Shown here piece by piece: positions 37,271 to 46,537 of a stretch of 64,000 nt of DNA (within the stretch, counting starts at the first letter, position 1; every line of letters begins with the position of its first letter). Source of the DNA: JAJDXW01 sp965214795 (GTDB lineage: Bacteria > Pseudomonadota > Gammaproteobacteria > HK1). The notes below the pieces were generated by a model, which was not told the DNA's origin, made no database searches, and worked only from the letters and a program-made list of their open reading frames with translations. A program made the position numbers and the translations under genes. The stretch is from the NCBI GenBank assembly GCA_965214795.1, contig OZ243976.1, positions 310,001-374,000 of the forward strand. Reading direction: 5' to 3'.

Positions 37271-38274
37271 ACGACAAATTTTGCCGCATCTGCTGGAATA
37301 CCAACGGCTGGAGAAATCCATCCGGAGCCGTAAGCGAGAGTGGCCAATCCTTTGCGGCGCAGTACGGGTTCGGCATGGAGGAATGGCTTTTCAATTACGA
37401 ATGGTGCATTGACGGATTCAAATACGGATACCTTACACCCATCAACAGATTCCGACCAACATACGAAGGCAAACGGTTCTCGGCTGCCCTATATGCAAAA
37501 CATGCCGGATTGACGTTACTTGTAGCCGAAATATCCAACGTCTACGTTCCAAGATTTCACAAACTGACGACCGCGTTCAACGAAATGAAGAAGCGTGGAT
37601 GGATAGATCAAATGCGGGAAGATGTCTGCCATGTCGCCGGCGAGATTCCAGGCGCTCTGCGCGCCTTGGAGGAAATGGCGCTGTCCCGCCCGGATCAATC
37701 AATCAATATTCGCTTTGACCCGAACGATGTTACAATTCACGATCCAATGCCTTTGATCGATGGAAACAATATGACTCGTTATCATCCATATAATTGGGAT
37801 GGCAGTCAGGTTCCCGTAATCAACGATGAGGAGGAGACGAATGATCCAGATGATTCGACACGTTCAGAGAAACAACGTAAGCGCGCCGCTCAGCAGGCGA
37901 CAACTGTTGACCCACAGCACGTTCGTCTGCAGAACAGATTGTACGATAGTCTGTGTACTCGCCATGGAAATGATGCCGTTCGGTACGAACAGGATTACGT
38001 CGATCTCCAGGTAGTCGGTCAAGATGGTTGCACTTTCCATGAAACAAAGACGGACTCCAGTGCCAAGAAATGTATTCGGAACGCTCTCGGGCAGCTCTTG
38101 GAGTATTCCTCGTATCCCGCCGAACAGCGGGCACGAAAACTGGTAGTAGTTGGCGACGCTCCGACAACAAAGTATGACAGAGCTTATCTGAAGCATCTTC
38201 GTAAACGATATTCACCACCGATCCACTACGCACGGTTCAACTGGGAGGGGGAAGACATGGGACCGGAAGAATGA
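37267..38274 (+). CDS. Putative PD-(D/E)XK nuclease-fold protein in an AT-richer island
   Basis: 335 residues. The N-terminal half (CRICWNTNGWRNPSG, YGFGMEEWLFNYEW, FKYGYLTPINRF, ALYAKHAGLTLLVAEISNVY) is a distinct domain with two Cys and many aromatic residues, possibly a ligand or modified-base sensor; I cannot name it. A charged linker near residue 200 leads to a C-terminal domain with RLYDSLCTRHG, VRYEQDYVDLQVV and FHETKTDSS, that is D...ExK of the PD-(D/E)XK type, then a strand RKLVVVGDAPTT. This order resembles restriction-like domains. It is noticeably AT-richer than all neighbours, indicating transfer. Overlap with the 41-residue ORF and NYN gene suggests a nucleic-acid-targeting module. 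Confidence 0.65.
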   Translation: MNDKFCRICWNTNGWRNPSGAVSESGQSFAAQYGFGMEEWLFNYEWCIDGFKYGYLTPINRFRPTYEGKRFSAALYAKHAGLTLLVAEISNVYVPRFHKLTTAFNEMKKRGWIDQMREDVCHVAGEIPGALRALEEMALSRPDQSINIRFDPNDVTIHDPMPLIDGNNMTRYHPYNWDGSQVPVINDEEETNDPDDSTRSEKQRKRAAQQATTVDPQHVRLQNRLYDSLCTRHGNDAVRYEQDYVDLQVVGQDGCTFHETKTDSSAKKCIRNALGQLLEYSSYPAEQRARKLVVVGDAPTTKYDRAYLKHLRKRYSPPIHYARFNWEGEDMGPEE

Positions 38275-38488
38275 TTCGCGACGAGTGTACGAGCCACGGC
38301 ACCATATTGTGCCGTTCGTATCCGAACCCCGACCAACCGCGTGGGTACGAGGAAAAGCCGCGGCCGGAACCAAACCGGCGCCGCTCCACTCGGGGAATCG
38401 GCTTTCTTGCCGCGCCGACCCTCCATCCCCTAAGATCGAAGCCCGTCCGTAGCCGCGGGTTTGCGGCACGTCATCAGAGGAGAACGGC

Positions 38489-38923
38489 ATGAGCAGCAGC
38501 GCTGCGGCGGTAGCCGAACTGCCCGAGGCGGCGGAGCGTTCCGACGACTTCGTCCTCGCGAAGAAGAACGACGCGATCTATGTCAAGGGGCGTCGCGACT
38601 GGATGAAGTACCGCGAGCTCGGGGTCACCGAGGCGAGCGGCGGGCGGATTCGCGCCCAGGTCACCTCGGCGTCGCAGGGCCTCTCGGAGCCGACCGGCTG
38701 GCACGTGCACCACTGCGAAGGGCAGCTCGTCTACATGCTGGACGGGTGGGTCGACCTCGAGTTCGCGGGCGGCAAGGTCGTGCGGATCGAGGCCGGGGAC
38801 AGCATGTACATCCCGGGCGGCACCCCTCACAACGAGATCGCGACCTCCGACACCTTCGAGCTGGTCGAGGTCAGCGTGCCCGCCGACATGGGCACGGAGC
38901 CCTGCGACCCGCCCGACGCGTAA
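38489..38923 (+). CDS. Cupin-domain protein
   Basis: 144 residues forming one small beta-barrel cupin. Motif 1 is GWHVHHCEGQLVYMLDGWVDL (metal-binding His, His, Glu) and motif 2 is GDSMYIPGGTPHNEIATSD with the last His ligand. It probably binds a divalent metal and acts as a small-molecule dioxygenase, isomerase or sensor; the substrate is not visible. The ATG at 38489 has AGAGGAGAACGGC before it. A strong hairpin follows the stop, so it is monocistronic. The 210-bp gap before it holds only the upstream region. Confidence 0.85.
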   Translation: MSSSAAAVAELPEAAERSDDFVLAKKNDAIYVKGRRDWMKYRELGVTEASGGRIRAQVTSASQGLSEPTGWHVHHCEGQLVYMLDGWVDLEFAGGKVVRIEAGDSMYIPGGTPHNEIATSDTFELVEVSVPADMGTEPCDPPDA

Positions 38924-38931
38924 ACATCCGG

Positions 38932-38957
38932 GGCGCCGGCCTCTCCCGGCCGGCGCC
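38932..38957 (+). terminator. Hairpin terminator after the cupin gene
   Basis: A perfect 10-bp stem, GGCGCCGGCC (38932-38941) with GGCCGGCGCC (38948-38957), and a TCTCCC loop, starting 8 bases after the cupin stop. No T-run follows, as is common in very GC-rich genomes. Confidence 0.65.
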
Positions 38958-39048
38958 TACCCCCTACGCCGCGCGCCAAGCCTGAACGGGGGCAGGAGCC
39001 TCCGCCGTCCGGATTGCGAAAGGACGCCGGCCCCCGAAGGAGCGTCCC

Positions 39049-39678
39049 ATGCGCAAGCCCGCCTCCATGAAGGCTCTGGAGAAGCTCGGCCGAGTCCGGC
39101 TGTCGGAGCATTTCTTCATGCGCGAGATGCTCTACAGCGAGATCGCGAACTTCCACGGGATCCCGAACCTCCCCGACGACCCCGATCTCGCCATCGCCGC
39201 GGGAACCCGGCTCTGCGAGGAGCTGCTCGAGCCCCTGCACGCCACCTTCGGACACGTGTCGATCCGATCCGCATTCCGCTCCGTCGCGGTGAACACCTAC
39301 GGCCACGAGCGAGTGGACCGGGGCTACGCCTGCGGCGAGACGACCTGGAACCACTCCCGCCACGTGTGGGATCGGCGCGACGCGGACGGGTTCATGGGGG
39401 CGACCGCCTGCATCGTCATTCCCTGGTTCATTCCCCGCTACGAGGCGGGAACGCCGTGGCGGGCGATGGCTTGGTGGATACACGACCACCTGCCGTACTC
39501 GGACATGGCGTTCTTCCCGAACTACGCGGCCTTCAACCTCCGGTGGCACGAGAAGCCGGTCCGCCGGATCGACAGCTTCGCCCCGCCCAAGGGGTGCCTC
39601 ACCAAGCCGGGCATGACGAACCACTCGGGCGACCACTCTACGGAGTACCTCGGCTTCCCGGAGCTCGAGCGCGACTGA
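39049..39678 (+). CDS. Peptidase M15-like (D,D-carboxypeptidase-fold) protein
   Basis: 209 residues. VRLSEHFFMREMLYSEIAN, then LCEELLEPLHATFGHVSIRSAFRSVAVN, is the N-terminal pattern of M15A peptidases (SEHF...LL.PLR...G.I.I.SGYRS..VN). The zinc site is less clear: SRHVWDRRDADGFMGATACIVIP may replace the usual SxHxxGxAxD, keeping a His and Asp, with further His residues in HDHLPYSDM and RWHEKP. No signal peptide is seen, unlike cell-wall peptidases, so it may be of phage origin or have another substrate. The ATG at 39049 follows AAGGAGCG. It stands alone on the plus strand. Confidence 0.6.
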   Translation: MRKPASMKALEKLGRVRLSEHFFMREMLYSEIANFHGIPNLPDDPDLAIAAGTRLCEELLEPLHATFGHVSIRSAFRSVAVNTYGHERVDRGYACGETTWNHSRHVWDRRDADGFMGATACIVIPWFIPRYEAGTPWRAMAWWIHDHLPYSDMAFFPNYAAFNLRWHEKPVRRIDSFAPPKGCLTKPGMTNHSGDHSTEYLGFPELERD

Positions 39679-39839
39679 CCCCTCGGCGTGGCGCGCTCCG
39701 GTCGCGGGACCTGCGCGCTGCCGGATGATGCGGCCACCGTCGCCCGGCTCCCGTGCCAATCCGGTGATTTCGCTCAACCGCTGTTTGGCGCGCGATCGAG
39801 CCGTGGGGCGAAATCGACCGCGTTCAGGTGCGGCCGCGT

Positions 39840-40787
39840 TCACGGCGAGACCACGTTCAGCAGGGGCTCGCCGGCCCGCCAGCGTTCGAGGTTGTCCGCG
39901 AAGAGCGCTGCGAACCGGCGCGGCCAGCCGATGACGTTGTCCGATGCGTGGGGGGTGATGAGGACGTTCCGCATCGACCAGAGCGGGCTCTCGGCGGGGA
40001 GCGGCTCGGTCTCGAACACGTCGAGATAGGCGCCTCCGATCTGGCCGGAGCGAAGTGCGTCGAGGAGCGCCGCCTCGTCGACGACCGCGCCGCGCGAGGT
40101 GTTGACGAGGCACGCCCCCGGCTTCATCGCCGCGAGCGCCTCGCGGGAGAGGAGCCCGCGCGTCGCCGCGTTCAGCCGCACGTGGAGCGACACGAAGTCC
40201 GCATCGGGGAGGAGCGTTTCGAGCGCGCCCGGGCCGTGCATCTCGTCCGCCTCCGGATGGGGGGCCGGCCTCCCGCGGACTCCCAGCACCCGCATGCCGA
40301 GGGCCTTCGCATTGCGCGCCACGCATTCACCGATCCGGCCGAACCCGACCACCAGCAGCGTCCGCCCCCGGAGCGGGGTGAACGATACCGGCTGCCATCG
40401 GCGTTCGCGCTGCTGCTCGGCGTAGTTCAGGAGCCCGCAGCCGAGGGCGAGCATCGCGCCCGTGACGGTCTCGGCGAGGTACGGCGCAAGTACGCCGGCG
40501 CCGTTGGTCACCGTGATCCGGCTGGCGTCCCACGGCGCGAGGTGATCGAACCCCGAGCCACCCACCTGGATCCAGCGCACCGACCGATGGTGCGGAATTG
40601 GCGCATGCGCGGGGCCGGGGAACCCGGGATGCTTGACCGAGAAGACGACCTCGGGGTCGTGCTCCTGCAAACCCCCGACGACCTCCGGCGCCGTGGCCGC
40701 GTAGACGAACCGCACGTCCGGAAACCGCGCGGCGAGCAGGTCCCGGAAGTCGTCCGGTTCGTTGTGGGCGATCAGCACGGGCCGCAT
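39840..40787 (-). CDS. D-isomer-specific 2-hydroxyacid dehydrogenase
   Basis: 315 residues with the split catalytic/NAD(P)-binding layout. The Rossmann motif is LLVVGFGRIGECVA near residue 145. Catalytic residues are visible: Arg in LVNTSRGAVVDE, Glu in AYLDVFETEPLP, and His in VLITPHASDN. It reversibly oxidises a D-2-hydroxyacid (the glyoxylate/hydroxypyruvate reductase or phosphoglycerate dehydrogenase group) with NAD(P); the exact substrate is not deducible. The ATG at 40787 has GAGGAGAG upstream. The gene faces the M15-like gene and ends 160 bp from it. Confidence 0.88.
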   Translation of the reverse strand: MRPVLIAHNEPDDFRDLLAARFPDVRFVYAATAPEVVGGLQEHDPEVVFSVKHPGFPGPAHAPIPHHRSVRWIQVGGSGFDHLAPWDASRITVTNGAGVLAPYLAETVTGAMLALGCGLLNYAEQQRERRWQPVSFTPLRGRTLLVVGFGRIGECVARNAKALGMRVLGVRGRPAPHPEADEMHGPGALETLLPDADFVSLHVRLNAATRGLLSREALAAMKPGACLVNTSRGAVVDEAALLDALRSGQIGGAYLDVFETEPLPAESPLWSMRNVLITPHASDNVIGWPRRFAALFADNLERWRAGEPLLNVVSP

Positions 40788-41005
40788 CGCTTCTCTCCTC
40801 GGTTCCGGGAGGAGGCACTCTTTGGCATATCACGGGACGCGAAGCAACACCGGCACCGTTGCGGTGGTCTCAGCGGCCCTGCCCGGGTCCGGCAACCCGT
40901 AATTTTCGGATTACGCCGAGCGAATTCGACCTGCCAGGGACGGGTTTGACCCGCCGGGGACCGGCAGCCCCCTTGTAGGTCGGGGCAGCCGAAGGCGGCC
41001 GGGTG

Positions 41006-41071
41006 GCCACGGGCGGTTGCCCGCCCGTGGCTCCCACAGATCCGGACGTGCCCTATTCGGGCATCCGGCTC
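41006..41071 (-). ncRNA. Group II intron domains V and VI
   Basis: Domain V (41071 to about 41038) reads GAGCCGGATGCCC, loop GAATA, GGGCACGTCCGGATC on the minus strand, giving the conserved 34-nt hairpin with a two-base bulge. A perfect 11-bp hairpin, GCCACGGGCGG with its complement (41006-41031), follows and should be domain VI. Both look intact although the encoded protein is not. Confidence 0.7.
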
Positions 41072-41092
41072 CTCGGACTATGGTTTCGCTGC

Positions 41093-42016
41093 TCAACGGT
41101 ACACGCTGTGAACGACTCGCACCGGGGGGAGGGGGAAGGCGCTTAGCACTTGGAGATAGCGACTCCATGTCATGCGCGTGCGCCCACCGCGTCGGCGGAG
41201 CCATTTATACCATCGCCGACGCACTTCGTGCCGGAACCGCGCCAGTGCCGGCGCGTTCCCGGTGAGTCCGTAGTAGGCGTAATGGCCTCGCAGCTTGCGG
41301 CTCAATGCCGCGTGCTGCTCGGGCACGCTCTGATGCCGATTCCTCCGGCACCATTGGCCAATTCCTCTCAGCGCCCGGCTGAAGCGGTCCTTGGCCGTCT
41401 TGCGCTTCACCACCCATCGCCCCTTCCTGGAACGCCCCCAGTAGTGGATGAACCCCAACATCGCGAAGCTGCGTTCGCGTTGCGAACCGCCCCGCCGCGA
41501 CTTCGACGGACTGCGAAACTCCACCATCCGCGTCTTGTCCGGGTGCAGGCGCAGGCCGTACTTCTCCAGCCGCTTCGCCAGCACCTCAAGCACCCGCCTC
41601 GCGTCGTCTTCGTGCTCGAACACCAGTACCGCATCATCGGCGTAGCGAACCTCGAACGCCCGCCCCCGAAGCCGCGGCTTGACCTCATGCTCGAACCAGG
41701 TGTCCAGCACCTCATGCAGATAGACGTTGCTCAGCAGCGGGGAGACGACTCCCCCTTGCGGGGTCCCCCGTTGCGGATAGCTTAGCTCGCCCGCCTCCAT
41801 TACCCCGGCGTTCAACCACTTCCCAAGCGCGCGCCGGATCACTCCGTCTACACCCGCCGCCGCGTCCTTGCGTACTTGCCGGTACGCTTCGCCCATCCAC
41901 ACCTCGTCAACGTGGTGCGCCAGCGTCGTCAAGGTCCGCTTCGGCTCCCTCCGGGCCAGTTCCGCTATCTTGCCTTGTCGCGTTGAGATGACCTCCCGGC
42001 CCAACGTCCCCGCCAT
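41093..42016 (-). pseudogene. ltrA: Group II intron reverse transcriptase/maturase with internal deletion
   Basis: 307 codons from the ATG at 42016 (GGAGGGA upstream). The N-terminal piece ends ...RKDAAAGVDGV; the next residues are RRALGKWLNAGVMEAGE, which in intact LtrA-type proteins lie some 120-130 residues further on. RT blocks 1-4, about one third of the catalytic domain, are therefore missing in frame near 41839. What remains includes GTPQGGVVSPLLSNVYLH, the YADD active site (VRYADDAVLVFEHE), the thumb and the maturase region (LRGHYAYYGLTGN). Without the early RT blocks it should be inactive as a polymerase, though maturase function cannot be ruled out. Confidence 0.8.
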
Positions 42017-42836
42017 CTGTCCCTCCGCAAGCTCCATCGCCCGGCCGGCCGCTTCCCTCCACCGGGTCCCTTGGAGCAGGTTCCCCGGCTTCCCCGGTAC
42101 TATCAGCCGACTCCGACTTCTCGCCTCCCCTCGCGCCTCGCTTCGTCTCCTTCGCTCGGCACTACCACCGACTCGCCCTCTTTCGCTCCCCCATGGCCGG
42201 ACGTGTCCCCAAGGCCCTGGACCACTTCTACCGCGGCGCCCGCGCCGCCATTCCTCGGTGGAAAACACGAGACCTCCCAGGTTCCTGGACGACCCTTGCC
42301 TACATGCCCCGCTCTTCGACCCCGGCGGACCGCAAGCCCCAGGCCCTTTCAGGACTCGCGATGTGGTCTTCCGCTGGACTAACGACGTCGACTCCGCAAT
42401 GGTGCTTTCGAGGCTCCATCACGCGGCCTGCACGCTCTCTGTGTACGCTTCGCAGCCGGGGTCGCCCCCACACCACGCAACACTCGATTCCGGCTGGTGG
42501 CCAGCCTTGACCGGGCAGGACTCTCACCTGCTGGGTCGCACTGAAGGTTTCCGTCACGTCTGTCCCTCTACATGTCCTTCCCCCTTCTCCAGGCTTTGCC
42601 TGGCGCAATGGTCCGACAGCCTGCGGAGTGGCCGCCGGCTCCCCGCGGTCTGCTGGCTCGTCGCGCGATGGATATGGCTCCGACTGGAATCGGGTGGGCG
42701 GAAACAGGAAGCGGCAATCGGCACCGTCGGGGCGGCAGCCTCATGCGATCATTCAGTGGCTTGCCGGCCTCTTCCGAAGGGCCGCGGCCCCCGACGCCGT
42801 CCAGACGGCGGTTCCGTGCGATCATCCGGATCCACC

Positions 42837-43691
42837 ATGAGCGCGTACGAGGACTACACGGCGGTCTCGGCCGACTACGACCGCACCCGCGTTCCCATCG
42901 GGATCGAGATCATCCTCGGCTGCCTTGCCGCCGCCGCCGGCCCTCTCGCGTCGATGCGCGTGCTCGACGCCGGCTGCGGGACGGGAAGCTATACGGTAGC
43001 GCTCCGGCCCCACGTGGGCGCGATCGACGCGGTGGACCTCAACCCCTCGATGCTCGCGGTCGCGCGGTCGAAACTCGGCCCGACCCCGGGAGGATGCTCG
43101 GTCGCCCTTCACGAGGCGGGCATCGAGGCGCTGCCCTTCGACGATGCACGCTTCGACGCGGTGACGGTGAACCAGGTGCTCCACCATCTTCCCGACTCGC
43201 CGCGGGACGGCCGGCCCGGGCTGCGACGGGCGCTCGGCGAGATCGCACGGGTGCTCCGCCCGGGCGGGGCGGCGATCGTCAACATCTGCTCCCACGAGCA
43301 GCTCTGGAGCGGCTGGTGGTACGCGGCCCTGGTCCCGGATGCGGTGGAGGCGATGCGCGAGCGCCATCCGGACTCCTTCGTGTTGACCCGGCTTCTCGCC
43401 GAGGCCGGCCTCGACCCCCGCGGGCGATTCGTGACGAGCGATGCGCTCATGCGAGGCGATGCGTACTTCGACGGCCGCGGCCCCCTCGACCCCGCGTGGC
43501 GCCGCGGCGATTCGTTGTGGTCGGTCGTCGGGGAGGCGGAGCTCGCGCGGGCCCTCGAAACGGTCCGCGCGCTGGATGCGGCGGGAACCCTCGATGCGTT
43601 CGTTTCCAAACACGACCGCCGGCGGCCCTTGATCGGGCAGACGGGATTCCATTTCGCGGTGCGCGCACCCGGAACCGGCCGCGGGGCCTGA
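42837..43691 (+). CDS. Class I SAM-dependent methyltransferase
   Basis: 284 residues beginning MSAYEDYTAVSADYDRTR. The SAM-binding motif I is VLDAGCGTGSYT (about residues 43-54), motif II AVDLNPSML, motif post-I/IV ALPFDDARFDAVTVNQVLHHL, and IARVLRPGGAAIVNICS follows. This is the UbiE/Methyltransf_11 type; the methyl acceptor (small molecule) is not predictable. The ATG at 42837 lies directly before the conserved start. It is convergent with the formate dehydrogenase gene and separated from it by a hairpin. The 295 bp upstream, back to the intron, show no other gene. Confidence 0.87.
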   Translation: MSAYEDYTAVSADYDRTRVPIGIEIILGCLAAAAGPLASMRVLDAGCGTGSYTVALRPHVGAIDAVDLNPSMLAVARSKLGPTPGGCSVALHEAGIEALPFDDARFDAVTVNQVLHHLPDSPRDGRPGLRRALGEIARVLRPGGAAIVNICSHEQLWSGWWYAALVPDAVEAMRERHPDSFVLTRLLAEAGLDPRGRFVTSDALMRGDAYFDGRGPLDPAWRRGDSLWSVVGEAELARALETVRALDAAGTLDAFVSKHDRRRPLIGQTGFHFAVRAPGTGRGA

Positions 43692-43693
43692 AA

Positions 43694-43714
43694 CCCGCCC
43701 CGCCGCGGGGCGGG
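43694..43714. terminator. Bidirectional hairpin terminator between convergent genes
   Basis: A perfect 8-bp stem, CCCGCCCC / GGGGCGGG with loop GCCGC, begins 3 bases after the methyltransferase stop and lies 13 bases before the formate dehydrogenase stop (opposite strand). An AAA precedes it on the plus strand; there is no strong T-run in either direction. Confidence 0.6.
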
Positions 43715-43726
43715 AGGCCGGTCGGA

Positions 43727-46537
43727 TCAGGCGGGTTCGCGCGCGCGCTCGGACTCGGGTTCGGGCCCGGGTTCAGGTTCGGGCCCGGACGCCGCCGGCT
43801 CGACCCGGGCCGCGCAGAGCTTGAAGCCGGGGATCTTGCCGAAGGGATCGAGCTCGGGGCTGGTAAGGATGTTGGCCGCCGCCTCGGCGAAACAGAAGGG
43901 CACGAACACCATTCCCTCCGGGACCGCGGGGTCGCGCCGGGTCGCGATCTCGATGGCGCCGCGCCGGGTCGAGATCCGCACCGCGGTTCCCGCGGCCACC
44001 CCCATTCGGCCGAGGTCCGCGGGCGAGAGGCTCGCCACCGCCTCGGGTTCCAGCGCGTCGAGGATCCCGGCCCGGCGGGTGATCGCCCCCGTGTGCCAGT
44101 GCTCGAGCTGCCGCCCCGTGGTGAGCACCATCGGATACTCGTCGTCGGGTTCCTCGACCGGCGGGACGATGTCCGCCGGCACGAGCTTCGCCCGGCCGGT
44201 CGCCGTCGGGAACCCGTCCCCGAAGACGATGTCCTCACCCGGCTGGTCCGCCCCGAGGCACGGATACGTCACCGCGCTCTCGCGCTCGAGCCGCTCCCAG
44301 GTGATGTTGTCGAGCGACGGCATCACCTCCGTCATCTCCCGGAACACGTCGCGCGGGTGCCGATAGCGCCAGTCGAGCCCGAGGCGCCGCGCGACCTCCT
44401 GCACGATCCACCAGTCCTGGCGCGCCTCCCCGGGCAACGGCAGCGCGCGCCGCCCGAGCTGGACCTGCCGGTTCGTGTTGGTGACCGTCCCATCCTTCTC
44501 CGGCCAGGCCGACGCGGGCAGGATCACGTCGGCGTGGAACGCGGTCTCGGTGAGGAAGAGGTCCTGCACCACGAGGTGCTCGAGCTTCGCGAGGGCCTCG
44601 CGGGCGTGCCGCATGTCCGGGTCCGACATCGCGGGGTTCTCCCCCATGATGTACATCCCCTTGATCTCGCCGTCGAGGATCGCGTGCATGATCTCGACCA
44701 CGGTGAGGCCCCGCTCCGGATCGAGGCTGGTACCCCACGCGTCCTCGAAACGGGCGCGCACGTCCGCCGCGTCGACCGCCTGGTAGTCGGGATAGACCAT
44801 CGGGATGAGGCCGACGTCGGAGGCGCCCTGCACGTTGTTCTGGCCGCGGAGCGGGTGGAGCCCGGTCCCGGGGCGCCCCACGTGCCCGGTGATGGCGGCG
44901 AGAGCGATGAGGCAGCGCGCGTTGTCGGTGCCGTGCGTGCTCTGCGAGATGCCCATCCCCCAGAAGATGATCCCTGCTTCGGCCTTCGCATAGGTGCGCG
45001 CCACGGTGCGGATGGTGTCGGGGTCGATGCCGCACACCGGGGCCATCGCCTCCGGGGTGAACGGCTCGACGTGACGCCGGAGGTTCTCGAAGCCCTCGGT
45101 CTGCGCGGCGACGTACTGCTCGTCGTACAGACCCTCGGCGACGATGACGTTGATGAGGGCGTTCAGCAGCGCGACGTCGGTACCGGGGCGGAACTGGAGC
45201 ACGTGGCGCGCATGCCGGGCGAGGCCGTTCTGCCGCGGGTCCATGACGATCAGGGTCTTCGACTTCGACGCCTGCTTGAAGAAGGTGGCGGCGACCGGGT
45301 GGTTCTCGGTGGGGTTCGCGCCGATGACGATGACGACGTCCGAGTCCGCGCACGACGTGAAGGGAGCGGTGACCGCGCCCGAGCCGATCCCCTCGAGGAG
45401 CGCGACCACCGAGGAGGCGTGGCAGAGGCGGGTGCAGTGGTCGACGTTGTTGGTGCCGAACCCGGTGCGGATCATCTTCTGGACGAGATACGCCTCCTCG
45501 TTCGACCCCTTGGCGGAGCCGAACCCGGCGAGGGCGCCCCCTCCGTCCCGGTCCCGGATGCGCCGGAGCCCGGCCGCCGCCCGGTCGAGGGCTTCCTCCC
45601 AGCTCGCCTCGCGGAAACGGCTCCAGGGGTTCGCGGGGTCGACCGCTTCGTCCGCGGACTTCGGTGCATCGTCCCGCCGGACGAGCGGACGGGTCAGCCG
45701 GTCCGGGTGCGCAACGTAGTCGAATCCGAAGCGGCCCTTGACGCACAGGCGTTGCTCGTTCGACGGCCCGTTGCGACCGTCGACGGCCGCGATCCGGTCG
45801 TCCGCGATGCGGTAGGTGATCTGGCACCCGACCCCGCAGTAGGGGCAGACGCTCTCGACCTCCCGGAGCGCGAGCCGCCGGTCCACCCCCGCCTCGTCCA
45901 CCAGCGACGCCTCCATGAGCGCCCCGGTCGGACACGCCTGCACGCACTCGCCGCACGCGACGCAGGTGCTCTCACCCATCGGATCGTCGAAGTCGAAGAC
46001 GATGCTCGACCCGTGCCCCCGGTAGGCCATGCCGATGACGTCGTTCACCTGCACCTCGCGGCACGCCCGCACGCAGAGGTTGCACTGGATGCAGGCGTCG
46101 AGCGCGACCCGCATCGCGGGGTGGGAGGGGTCGGGGGCGGGAAGCGACTCGCGTACCGGGAAGCGGCTCTCGTCAAGGCCGATCCGCTCCGTCCAGCCCC
46201 AGAACCGCGAGTCGTGCTCGCGGGCGCGCACGCGCGGGGGCTGGTCGGCGAGGAGAAGCTCGAACACGGTGCGGCGCGAATGCCGGGCGCGCTCGGTGTC
46301 CGTTCGCACCTTCATGCCCGGAGCCGGGCGGCGGATGCACGATGCGGCGAGGACCCGCTCCCCCTCCACCTCGACCATGCAGGCGCGGCAGTTGCCGTCC
46401 GGCCGGTAGCCGGGCTCGGCCGAGTGGCACAGGTGCGGGATCGCCACCCCCTCGCGTGCGGCGACCTGCCAGATGGTCTCCCCGGGCGCCGCCGCGACCT
46501 CGCGGCCGTCCAGACTGAAGGCGACTGCCTCGCTCAT
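43727..46537 (-). CDS. fdhF: Formate dehydrogenase alpha subunit (molybdopterin oxidoreductase)
   Basis: 936 residues of the NuoG/FdsA-type architecture. An N-terminal 2Fe-2S domain (CHSAEPGYRPDGNCRACMVEV), a His/Cys cluster region, two 4Fe-4S motifs (CIQCNLCVRACREV; CVACGECVQACPTGA), then the Mo/W-bisMGD domain beginning CPYCGVGCQITYRI. The metal ligand near residue 370 is Cys (DHCTRLCHASS), not selenocysteine. Further blocks: GANPTENHPVAATFF, GTDNARCLIALAAITGHVGRPG and the C-terminal MopB dinucleotide-binding domain. It oxidises formate to CO2, passing electrons along the Fe-S chain. The ATG at 46537 with GGAGGGGC upstream was chosen over a longer frame. No beta subunit or fdhD is adjacent. 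The last 25 residues are a Pro/Glu-rich tail. Confidence 0.9.
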   Translation of the reverse strand: MSEAVAFSLDGREVAAAPGETIWQVAAREGVAIPHLCHSAEPGYRPDGNCRACMVEVEGERVLAASCIRRPAPGMKVRTDTERARHSRRTVFELLLADQPPRVRAREHDSRFWGWTERIGLDESRFPVRESLPAPDPSHPAMRVALDACIQCNLCVRACREVQVNDVIGMAYRGHGSSIVFDFDDPMGESTCVACGECVQACPTGALMEASLVDEAGVDRRLALREVESVCPYCGVGCQITYRIADDRIAAVDGRNGPSNEQRLCVKGRFGFDYVAHPDRLTRPLVRRDDAPKSADEAVDPANPWSRFREASWEEALDRAAAGLRRIRDRDGGGALAGFGSAKGSNEEAYLVQKMIRTGFGTNNVDHCTRLCHASSVVALLEGIGSGAVTAPFTSCADSDVVIVIGANPTENHPVAATFFKQASKSKTLIVMDPRQNGLARHARHVLQFRPGTDVALLNALINVIVAEGLYDEQYVAAQTEGFENLRRHVEPFTPEAMAPVCGIDPDTIRTVARTYAKAEAGIIFWGMGISQSTHGTDNARCLIALAAITGHVGRPGTGLHPLRGQNNVQGASDVGLIPMVYPDYQAVDAADVRARFEDAWGTSLDPERGLTVVEIMHAILDGEIKGMYIMGENPAMSDPDMRHAREALAKLEHLVVQDLFLTETAFHADVILPASAWPEKDGTVTNTNRQVQLGRRALPLPGEARQDWWIVQEVARRLGLDWRYRHPRDVFREMTEVMPSLDNITWERLERESAVTYPCLGADQPGEDIVFGDGFPTATGRAKLVPADIVPPVEEPDDEYPMVLTTGRQLEHWHTGAITRRAGILDALEPEAVASLSPADLGRMGVAAGTAVRISTRRGAIEIATRRDPAVPEGMVFVPFCFAEAAANILTSPELDPFGKIPGFKLCAARVEPAASGPEPEPGPEPESERAREPA

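Larger units (their letters stand above)
40998..42541 (-). mobile_element. Group II intron (bacterial class C-like), internally deleted
   Basis: On the minus strand the element opens at 42541 with the canonical 5' end GTGCGACCCAGCAGGTGAGAG and ends just after domains V and VI at about 40998 (the exact 3' base is uncertain). It encodes a reverse transcriptase/maturase with the central part missing. Total length is about 1.54 kb against roughly 1.9 kb for intact relatives, agreeing with a loss of 350-400 bp. It sits between the dehydrogenase gene and the methyltransferase gene in no reading frame, as class C introns do. Confidence 0.75.

Noticed and set aside
43727..46537. Selenocysteine in formate dehydrogenase, given the TGA in the peroxiredoxin
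   Set aside because: The catalytic position reads DHCTRLCHASS, with Cys and no in-frame TGA.
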